From NCBI GenBank assembly GCA_002309635.1, contig DBXO01000056.1, positions 1-5,129 on the forward strand: a stretch of DNA of 5,129 bases, written 5' to 3'. The translations under genes were made by a program, and so were the position numbers. The stretch comes from Ruminococcus flavefaciens. GTDB taxonomy: Bacteria > Bacillota > Clostridia > Oscillospirales > Ruminococcaceae. Positions 1 to 5,129 of the stretch are shown here, one piece after another (the stretch's first letter is position 1; every line of letters begins with the position of its first letter). Under the pieces are notes generated by a model that saw only the letters and a program-made list of their open reading frames with translations, was not told the origin of the DNA and ran no database searches.

Positions 1-21
1 ATACTTTTTGTTTACAATCAT

Positions 22-50
22 ATTATAACTTGTTTTAATGGAAATGTCAA
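22..50 (-). promoter_or_regulatory. Consensus sigma-A promoter, leftward, for a gene outside the window
   Basis: Read on the minus strand, TTGACA (plus-strand 45-50) is followed after exactly 17 bp by TATAAT (plus-strand 22-27). Both hexamers match the vegetative consensus perfectly and the spacing is optimal. Transcription would start near base 15 and run leftward, so a divergent gene should lie just outside the left edge. No coding sequence for it is visible here. The identity of the downstream gene is unknown. Confidence 0.72.
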
Positions 51-267
51 TATCACGTCAAAAAGTTCATATTTTCTCAAAATTTTTCAGCATTTTACAC
101 AAAGAGCAGTACTTTTCATATACTTTCAGCACAATCAAATCATTACATTTAGTATACATAAATCGTGATAACAACAGCAGTAAAGTATTTTAAGCAATAG
201 GTCAGACCACATTGGTACTTCCAGTCTTTTCCAAATTTTAATAATTCATAAATTTTCGCATTATACA
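51..267. other. AT-rich divergent intergenic region without a gene
   Basis: No convincing reading frame on either strand has a ribosome binding site, and no tRNA or structured RNA was recognised. The stretch separates the leftward promoter from the rightward promoter of the EAL gene. Two small symmetrical elements are visible: a perfect GGTC-A-GACC palindrome at 200-208 and an imperfect palindrome around GTATAC (148-162). Either could be an operator, but both are short enough to arise by chance in DNA of this composition. Confidence 0.6.
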
Positions 268-297
268 TTGACTTTTTTATTTAGAATGTGTTATACT
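268..297 (+). promoter_or_regulatory. Sigma-A promoter with extended -10 for the EAL gene
   Basis: TTGACT (268-273, five of six consensus bases) and TATACT (292-297, five of six) are separated by 18 bp. A TG at 289-290, one base ahead of the -10, makes an extended -10 element, which offsets the slightly long spacer. The AT-rich sequence just upstream could act as an UP element. Transcription should start around 303-305, giving a leader of about 60 bases before the ATG at 366. Confidence 0.7.
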
Positions 298-352
298 CTT
301 ATATGTAAACAGGGTTTTGGCAATTCTGACAATATTCCCTATACTATATACA

Positions 353-358
353 AAGGGG
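353..358 (+). promoter_or_regulatory. Ribosome binding site that decides the EAL gene start
   Basis: AAGGGG lies 7 bases before the ATG at 366, which is good spacing. An in-frame GTG at 360 starts only one base after this element and is too close to be used. The ATG is therefore preferred, making the protein 545 rather than 547 residues. Confidence 0.65.
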
Positions 359-365
359 TGTGGAT

Positions 366-2003
366 ATGCTGCATATCGATGAACAGTTTATTGTTGACAA
401 CTTTGACAGTGCGCTCGCAAACGGGTCAATCCGCGCATATTATCAGCCCGTTATCCGAACTCTTACCGAGAAAATCTGCAGCGTCGAGGCTCTCGCTCGC
501 TGGCACGATCCCGTCATGGGTCTCCTCTCGCCTTTTCTATTTATAAATGTACTTGAAAAGTACAGGCTCATTCACAAGCTTGACCTGTACATACTTGAAA
601 ATATCTGTATCACCTACAGCGATATGAGGGAAAAGGGACTGCCGCTCCATCCGTTCTCGATCAATCTTTCCCGTCTTGACTTTGACGAGATTGATATGCT
701 GAAAGCCATTTCGGATATCCTCAGAAAGTACAATGTGCCTTCAAAGGCTATACATATAGAGATAACAGAAAGCGTAATGCTTGACAACACAGCTTATTTC
801 CGCCGTATCTTCGACAGTTTCCACGACGCGGGCTTCGCTATATTCATGGACGACTTCGGCAGCGGCTACTCGTCGCTGAATGTCCTCAAGGACTACAGCT
901 TCGACGTACTGAAAATAGATATGCGCTTTCTCAGCGATATAGGTTCACGCTCAAAGAAGATACTTGCTTCTGTAGTCAATATGGCAAAGGCTATCGGCAT
1001 ACACACTCTTGCCGAGGGCGTTGAGACCAAGGAGCAGAAAACTTTCCTGCGCAATATCGGCTGTGAAATGCTTCAGGGCTACTACTATGCCAAGCCTATG
1101 GACGGTTCGCTGTACATACAGTACCTCTCCGAGACAGGCTTCAAGGTGGAAGACCCCGACGAGCACCATTACTGGAACGAGGTGGGACAGATCAATTTTC
1201 TCAGTCCCGACCCTCTCAATGAAAATGACTTTATCGAGGCTGAAAACGGTGATTACGGCTTTGTACGTGAGAACTCTGCGCCTCTTGCTCTTATAGAGCA
1301 GACAGGCCCCACCGTGGAGCTGCTCTACCGCAATCAGGCTTACGAGACCAATCTGCAGAAGATAGGTTTCCCCTCCTCCGATGCACTGGTAAAGACCATA
1401 AACGAGACCAAGGCGGCTTACTATCCAAATATGGACGAGCAGATACAGTCCTCAATAAAGACAGGCAATGTCATAAAAGAGGATCACTTTATAAACGGTA
1501 TCTACTTCACATATTTTACCAAATGCATAGCTCAGACGGACAAGAAGTTCATGCTTGCAGTAAGCATTCAGACCTACGGCAGCGACGTGGAGATGACTTC
1601 AAACGAGATGTTCGACACCTACAGCCGGGCTCTTATAGATACATTCGACCATATTACCATTATGGATCCCGCAAAGAACCGGGTTATTGCAAGAGTTTAC
1701 TCAAAGCTTGCATTTTCTTCCGATTATTCAAGTCTTCCGCTCACCGAATCGGTTATTAAGTTTGCGGAGGAGGAAGTACACCCCGATGACAAGGATAAGT
1801 ACTACAGCTTTATTGATCCTTCTACCCTCCGAGAGAGAATGGCAGAAGCAAGACGCAGGTTCCTCCATGAAACCATGAGAATAAAATGCGCCGACAATGA
1901 TTTTAAAATGAAAGAGCTGCGAATAACAAAGGTCTATATTGGTAACGGCCTGAACGAAGACGGCGAGCAGTATATGCTGACCATGCAGGGAGTAGCCGAA
2001 TAA
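366..2003 (+). CDS. EAL-domain cyclic-di-GMP phosphodiesterase with PAS-like C-terminal half
   Basis: Predicted cytoplasmic enzyme that hydrolyses cyclic di-GMP to pGpG; 545 residues with no signal peptide or membrane segment visible. The EAL domain spans about residues 5-255. Its signature residues are all present: QP at 27-28, EALARW from E41, N100 in SINLS, E132 and E135 in IEITES, D162-D163 in the MDDFGSGYSSL loop, K183 and D185 in LKID, E217 in AEGVE, and Q237 in LQGYY. By family knowledge these are the metal-binding, catalytic and loop-6 residues, so activity is likely. Residues about 295-405 (including LLYRNQAYE at 319-327) and 412-542 (including VHPDD at 471-475) resemble two PAS-type sensor modules. 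That is a weaker call from pattern only, and no GGDEF motif is seen. Having the EAL domain first with a long C-terminal extension is the reverse of the usual sensor-then-EAL order. The gene has its own promoter and terminator and appears monocistronic. The EAL call is firm; the function of the C-terminal half is not. Confidence 0.93.
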   Translation: MLHIDEQFIVDNFDSALANGSIRAYYQPVIRTLTEKICSVEALARWHDPVMGLLSPFLFINVLEKYRLIHKLDLYILENICITYSDMREKGLPLHPFSINLSRLDFDEIDMLKAISDILRKYNVPSKAIHIEITESVMLDNTAYFRRIFDSFHDAGFAIFMDDFGSGYSSLNVLKDYSFDVLKIDMRFLSDIGSRSKKILASVVNMAKAIGIHTLAEGVETKEQKTFLRNIGCEMLQGYYYAKPMDGSLYIQYLSETGFKVEDPDEHHYWNEVGQINFLSPDPLNENDFIEAENGDYGFVRENSAPLALIEQTGPTVELLYRNQAYETNLQKIGFPSSDALVKTINETKAAYYPNMDEQIQSSIKTGNVIKEDHFINGIYFTYFTKCIAQTDKKFMLAVSIQTYGSDVEMTSNEMFDTYSRALIDTFDHITIMDPAKNRVIARVYSKLAFSSDYSSLPLTESVIKFAEEEVHPDDKDKYYSFIDPSTLRERMAEARRRFLHETMRIKCADNDFKMKELRITKVYIGNGLNEDGEQYMLTMQGVAE

Positions 2004-2028
2004 TATTAAAGTATTGACTCACTTAAAC

Positions 2029-2064
2029 AATAGCATAAGCAAAAGCTTATGCTATTTTTATTTT
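2029..2064 (+). terminator. Intrinsic terminator after the EAL gene
   Basis: A perfect 12-bp inverted repeat, AATAGCATAAGC (2029-2040) and GCTTATGCTATT (2045-2056), encloses an AAAA loop. It is followed by a T-rich run (TTTATTTTT). It begins 25 bases after the TAA stop at 2001-2003. It should end the EAL transcript and insulate the downstream gene. The minus-strand side lacks a comparable T tract, so it is probably one-directional. Confidence 0.9.
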
Positions 2065-2124
2065 TCATGCAATCATATTTTAATTATATACGTTTTCACC
2101 AATAAACAAGGGGCAAAAACACCT

Positions 2125-2157
2125 AATTTAAGATAAGTTTAAGATTATTTTAAGCTT
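2125..2157 (+). promoter_or_regulatory. Three TTTAAG direct repeats at 11-bp spacing, likely response-regulator binding site
   Basis: TTTAAG occurs at 2127-2132, 2138-2143 and 2149-2154, each copy starting exactly 11 bp after the last. The repeated unit is roughly A-N-TTTAAG-A-T-W. One helical turn between half-sites, head to tail, is how OmpR/PhoB-family winged-helix response regulators bind DNA. TTTAAG-N5-TTTAAG is the known motif of streptococcal CiaR, a member of that family. The array lies just upstream of a -10-like box for the dockerin/CotH gene, fitting an activator that replaces a missing -35. Which regulator binds is unknown. Confidence 0.65.
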
Positions 2158-2164
2158 TGTTCAT

Positions 2165-2170
2165 TATTAT
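2165..2170 (+). promoter_or_regulatory. Candidate -10 box for the dockerin/CotH gene
   Basis: TATTAT matches TATAAT at five of six positions and begins 11 bases after the end of the third TTTAAG repeat. No acceptable -35 lies 16-18 bp upstream; that space is taken by the repeats, as expected for a regulator-dependent promoter. The start would be near 2177, giving a leader of about 50 bases. A weaker alternative is CATAAT at 2189-2194. Confidence 0.4.
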
Positions 2171-2174
2171 GTAA

Positions 2175-2185
2175 CTATCAGATAG
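2175..2185. repeat. Short perfect palindrome near the predicted transcription start
   Basis: CTATC-A-GATAG is an 11-base perfect inverted repeat with a one-base centre, too tight to form an RNA hairpin. It could be a DNA operator placed at the predicted start of the dockerin/CotH transcript. It is short enough to be chance. Confidence 0.3.
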
Positions 2186-2211
2186 CGACATAATCTCATT
2201 ATCTATATTAT

Positions 2212-2217
2212 AGGAGG
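2212..2217 (+). promoter_or_regulatory. AGGAGG ribosome binding site that decides the dockerin/CotH start
   Basis: A perfect AGGAGG sits 10 bases before the ATG at 2228. An in-frame ATG at 2219 begins one base after the element and cannot use it. Starting at 2228 also gives a normal signal peptide beginning MRKK. Confidence 0.85.
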
Positions 2218-2227
2218 AATGATTCAA

Positions 2228-5129
2228 ATGAGAAAGAAGCATTTACTGGCAGGTCTCCTGTCAGCACTGGTGCTCGGCACTGCTTCGGCTGCAACGGCAG
2301 CTGCTGCGGACGATCTCTACGGCGACGCGAACTGCGACGGTACTGTAGATATGTCCGACGCTGTTCTTATAATGCAGTCACTTGCTAATCCCGGAAAATA
2401 CGGACTTACAGGTACAGATGCCAAGCACATCACTCAGAAAGGTCTCAACCTCGCTGATGTATGTGAAAACGGTAATGGTGTAACTACAAACGATGCTCTC
2501 GTTATACAGAATTATCTTTTAGGAAATGTAAAGACTCTTCCTGACTCATACAAGGAGGGCTCGGGTCCTGCAACGACCACGACCGGCAACAACGGACAGG
2601 GCAGCGAAACAACTACCACAAAGCCTGTTAATACAGTTCCTCAGGAGGACGTTAACACAATTATCCACCTCAAGGGCTCCTCTATCACTGTAGAGGGCAA
2701 GTATGCAACTGCAAACGGCTCAAAGGTAACTATCTCGCACTCGGGTACATATACTATCGACGGTACTCTCACAGACGGACAGATCTATGTTGAGGTCCCC
2801 GACGAAAAGGCTGATCCCGATACTGTCAAGCTCGTATTCAACGGCGTTAACATCACAGGCAAGAGCGCTCCCGCTATACTTGTAAAGAACGCTGACAAGA
2901 CATCTATCACCATAGCTGACGGAACCGAGAACGTTATCTCCGACGGCACAGCAGCTTATGCCGGCGACGAGCTCGAAAGCGCTGTTCTCGAGGCTAAGGA
3001 CGACCTTACTATCAAGGGCGGTGACAACGGCACAGGTACTCTCACTATCAACGCCAACGTACAGCCTGCTGTCGTTTGCAATAACGACCTCAAGCTCACA
3101 GGTGGTATACTCAATATCAATACACTCAGCGAGGACACGGAAGCTACTCCTGACACTGTAAAGGGCAAGGGCTCCGTAACAGTCAAGGGAGGCACTATCA
3201 ATATCGTTTCAAAGGGCGACGGCATCAAGTCTTCAAAGGGCGCTGTTTCCATAGAAGGCGGTACTCTCGTTATCAAGGCAAGCAAGGACGCTGTTCAGGC
3301 TGAGACGGACATCACTATCTCGGGCGGTGATATCGCTGCATTCGGCGACAAGGGTCTCACTGCAGTCGGCAACGTCAATATCTCTGGAGGAAATGTTATC
3401 GTTGCAGCCAAGGACAACCAGTGCGAGACTATCAAGTCTACAGAGCAGGCTACAATGGTCCTCGACTTCACCAAGGAGTGGGCAAAGAATAATCCGATCA
3501 CTGTTACCGATACTTCAAACAAGGTAATAATCGAGCATAACACTCCCAAGAAGTTCAAGTACGCTATCGTTTCTTCACCTTCACTTGCTTCAGGCGAATT
3601 CAAGGTATTCGCAGGCGGTATAAAGATGAAGCACAGCAGCGGCAGCACTTTCAAGGCAGGCACTCCCGCCAGGTTCACCGATGTAAACAACGATATGGAG
3701 AACGAAGAGCAGCTCTATGAGGGTCTCTTCAGCCAGCAGACGATCCACAAGATCGACGTTCAGATGAACGAGAGCACATGGCAGAACATGATGAATAACG
3801 CAAGCAAGGAAGAATGGACTCCCTGCGACGTTACCATCGACGGAGAGACTATTAAGAACGTCGCCATCAGAACAAAGGGCAACAGCTCACTTATGATGGC
3901 CAAGAACGGCAAGTACAGTCTCCGTCTCAAGCTCGACAAGTACGACAAGAACAATAACTATCACGGACTTACCGAGTTCTGCATGAACAACATGCTCTCA
4001 GACCCATCATGTCTCAGAGATATCCTCTGCTACAACGCTATGTATGAAGTAAACGGCGTTGCACCTCATGCAGCTCATACAGATATGTACCTCAACGGCA
4101 AGCTCTACAGCTTCTATCTCCTTGCAGAGCAGCCGGGCGACACACTTGCAGAGCGCTACGGCATCGCCGATGATACGGTAATGTACAAGGCTACCGAGAA
4201 GAACGGCGGCGGCGGAGGCTTCGGCTTCGGCGGCGATGGTTACTGTTCATTCACAGAGAAGATGCCTCTTGACAACTTCGACGTTAAGTTCGGTATAGAT
4301 GACAACTTCTCACATATTCAGGATATAAAGACAGCTATCAACAAGCTTTCTTCCACAAACTACAAGTTCATCGAGGACGTTATCGACGTACCAAGCTTCC
4401 TCAAGGGCTTCGCAGTAAACTCTATCTTCTGCAACTATGACAGCTACAACGGATCACTCGCTCATAACTATTACCTCATCTATACAGGCGGCAAGGCTTA
4501 TTTCGTAGGCTGGGACTACAACCTTGCTATGGGTAACTTCATGGGCGGTGCAGATTCTGTAAACTCAGATATCACCACCAGCCTCTATCAGGCAACAGTT
4601 ACAGATCGTCCTCTTGCAAAGCTCCTTCAGGTTCAGGAGTACTATGAGATGTATGTAGGCTACGTTAAGGAGATCCTTAACCTCTACAGCAATCCCGAGC
4701 AGTATATCGGCAACTATGCTAAGAATATCCGTTCACACGTTCAGGCTGATCCGAGATTTGAATTCACAGTTGATCAGTTTGACTCCAACACCGCAAAGAG
4801 CGCTAACGGTCTCCAGACCAGCAGCAACGGCGGTCAGCAGCAGGGCGGCTGGAACATGGGCGGTCAGCAGCAAGGCGGCTGGGACATGGGTCAGCAGCAG
4901 GGCGGTCAGCAGCAAGGCGGCTGGAACATGGGCGGCCAGCAGGGCGGACAGCAGCAAGGCGGCTGGGACATGGGCGGCCAGCAGGGCGGCTTTAACTTCG
5001 GCGGCTTCCAGATGAATTCCGACGAACCTCAGAATGACGATGAGACCACTGTAGGCGGCAGCTGGGAATTCCAGGGCGGCTTCGGCGGCGGCGGAATGCA
5101 GTGGGGCGGCGGAGGCGGCTTCGGCGGCG
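2228..5129 (+). CDS. Secreted dockerin / carbohydrate-binding beta-helix / CotH-kinase fusion protein (C-terminus cut by window)
   Basis: The frame is open for 967 codons to the window end. Residues 1-27 are a signal peptide (MRKKH, a hydrophobic core, then ASA or AAA cleavage sites). Residues 31-100 are a type I dockerin, which in cellulosomes docks to a cohesin. Its first calcium loop is canonical (D33, N35, D37, D44); the second (77-89) is degenerate with one extra residue. A Thr-rich linker follows at about 114-130. Residues about 150-465 match the Cthe_2159 carbohydrate-binding family, a calcium-binding beta-helix; GG-centred rungs recur at 264, 292, 321, 344, 366 and 387. Residues about 506-850 are a CotH-type atypical kinase. 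Visible marks are RTKGNSS (548-554), LRLKLDK (565-571), MNNMLSDPSCLRD (586-598), E634, D738, HNYYL (746-750) and WDYN (762-765). D738 and D763 probably correspond to the catalytic and metal-binding Asp of spore-coat CotH. Residues 868-967 are Gly/Gln/Trp-rich. Ten cysteines are present. The gene has its own control region. Domain calls are firm; the kinase substrate and true role are unknown. Confidence 0.93.
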   Translation, partial: MRKKHLLAGLLSALVLGTASAATAAAADDLYGDANCDGTVDMSDAVLIMQSLANPGKYGLTGTDAKHITQKGLNLADVCENGNGVTTNDALVIQNYLLGNVKTLPDSYKEGSGPATTTTGNNGQGSETTTTKPVNTVPQEDVNTIIHLKGSSITVEGKYATANGSKVTISHSGTYTIDGTLTDGQIYVEVPDEKADPDTVKLVFNGVNITGKSAPAILVKNADKTSITIADGTENVISDGTAAYAGDELESAVLEAKDDLTIKGGDNGTGTLTINANVQPAVVCNNDLKLTGGILNINTLSEDTEATPDTVKGKGSVTVKGGTINIVSKGDGIKSSKGAVSIEGGTLVIKASKDAVQAETDITISGGDIAAFGDKGLTAVGNVNISGGNVIVAAKDNQCETIKSTEQATMVLDFTKEWAKNNPITVTDTSNKVIIEHNTPKKFKYAIVSSPSLASGEFKVFAGGIKMKHSSGSTFKAGTPARFTDVNNDMENEEQLYEGLFSQQTIHKIDVQMNESTWQNMMNNASKEEWTPCDVTIDGETIKNVAIRTKGNSSLMMAKNGKYSLRLKLDKYDKNNNYHGLTEFCMNNMLSDPSCLRDILCYNAMYEVNGVAPHAAHTDMYLNGKLYSFYLLAEQPGDTLAERYGIADDTVMYKATEKNGGGGGFGFGGDGYCSFTEKMPLDNFDVKFGIDDNFSHIQDIKTAINKLSSTNYKFIEDVIDVPSFLKGFAVNSIFCNYDSYNGSLAHNYYLIYTGGKAYFVGWDYNLAMGNFMGGADSVNSDITTSLYQATVTDRPLAKLLQVQEYYEMYVGYVKEILNLYSNPEQYIGNYAKNIRSHVQADPRFEFTVDQFDSNTAKSANGLQTSSNGGQQQGGWNMGGQQQGGWDMGQQQGGQQQGGWNMGGQQGGQQQGGWDMGGQQGGFNFGGFQMNSDEPQNDDETTVGGSWEFQGGFGGGGMQWGGGGGFGG
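4205..4240 (+). repeat. Gly/Phe-rich insert inside the CotH domain
   Basis: Residues 660-671 read GGGGGFGFGGDG, a low-complexity insert between VMYKATEK and YCSFTEK in the kinase domain. Gly-rich runs at about this place are, as I recall, common in clostridial CotH proteins, so it is probably a flexible loop. Its composition matches the truncated C-terminal end (GGFGGGG and GGGGGFGG, residues 950-967). Confidence 0.6.
4835..4990 (+). repeat. In-frame 42-bp tandem repeats coding a Gln/Gly/Trp tail
   Basis: Three contiguous 42-bp units (4865-4906, 4907-4948, 4949-4990) encode 14-residue units of the form QQQGGW(N/D)MGGQQGG. A shortened 30-bp unit precedes them (4835-4864). Every full unit opens with the same 18 bases, CAGCAGCAAGGCGGCTGG. 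The residue after Trp alternates N, D, N, D, suggesting that a pair of units was duplicated. All copies stay in frame, so copy number could change by slippage or recombination without breaking the gene. Beyond 4990 the tail continues with Gly-rich sequence spaced by F/W and one acidic patch (residues 931-939). Confidence 0.9.

Noticed and set aside
51..170. TATCACG (51-57) and CGTGATA (164-170) as a separated operator pair
   Set aside because: Seven-base inverted matches at arbitrary distance are expected several times by chance in a region of this size.
303..365. A cyclic-di-GMP riboswitch in the leader of the EAL gene
   Set aside because: The leader is only about 60 bases and shows none of the conserved core of the known cyclic-di-GMP riboswitch classes.
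268..546. A 92-residue plus-strand reading frame across the first promoter and the start of the EAL gene
   Set aside because: It begins inside the promoter -35 box, has no ribosome binding site, and overlaps the well-supported EAL frame.
2219..2221. Upstream ATG as start of the dockerin/CotH gene
   Set aside because: It is one base from the AGGAGG element, too close for initiation, while the ATG at 2228 has workable spacing and gives a standard signal peptide.
3295..3690. Minus-strand reading frame of 131 residues, and a similar one at 2956-3285
   Set aside because: Both are antisense to the dockerin/CotH gene with no plausible ribosome binding site. Codon bias in the real gene removes stops from this antisense frame, and the residues look like reverse-strand shadow sequence.
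4835..4990. CRISPR-like array
   Set aside because: The repeats are contiguous, in frame, and lack unique spacers; they encode a protein tail.
4716..5015. Overlapping Ala/Ser-rich frames on both strands in the repeat region
   Set aside because: They arise from reading the 42-bp tandem repeats out of frame; only the frame continuous with the CotH domain is supported.

Overview
The window looks like a chromosomal segment from a Gram-positive, fibre-degrading gut or rumen anaerobe, most likely a Ruminococcus-type Oscillospiraceae. The grounds are a secreted protein with a type I dockerin just after its signal peptide, Thr-rich linkers (TTTT blocks), strong AGGAGG-type ribosome binding sites, AT-rich intergenic DNA against more balanced genes, and vegetative (sigma-A) promoters. 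The genus is an inference from style; no marker gene is present.

Layout. Bases 1-365 are an AT-rich divergent intergenic region. At its left edge is a full-consensus promoter on the minus strand (-35 TTGACA, 17 bp spacer, -10 TATAAT) that fires leftward out of the window. At its right end is a plus-strand promoter with an extended -10 that serves the first gene. Bases 366-2003 encode a 545-residue soluble EAL-domain cyclic-di-GMP phosphodiesterase. Its catalytic residues look complete, and it carries an unusual C-terminal half that resembles PAS folds. A strong intrinsic terminator (2029-2064) closes this unit. Bases 2065-2227 are the control region of the second gene. They hold three TTTAAG direct repeats spaced exactly 11 bp apart, the pattern bound by OmpR/PhoB-type response regulators, followed by a -10-like box and an AGGAGG ribosome binding site.

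Bases 2228 to the window end encode a large secreted protein (967 codons seen, C-terminus cut off). In order it has a signal peptide, a type I dockerin, a Thr-rich linker, a Cthe_2159-type carbohydrate-binding beta-helix, a CotH-type atypical protein kinase domain, and a low-complexity Gly/Gln/Trp tail built from tandem 14-residue units.

How they fit together. The two genes face the same way but are separate transcription units. The first is an intracellular second-messenger enzyme. The second is a predicted cellulosome-associated or surface protein that could hold a kinase-like domain next to plant polysaccharide. The most unusual features are this dockerin/carbohydrate-binder/CotH fusion with its repetitive tail and the regulator-like repeat array in front of it. 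No mobile element, tRNA, rRNA or CRISPR array was seen.
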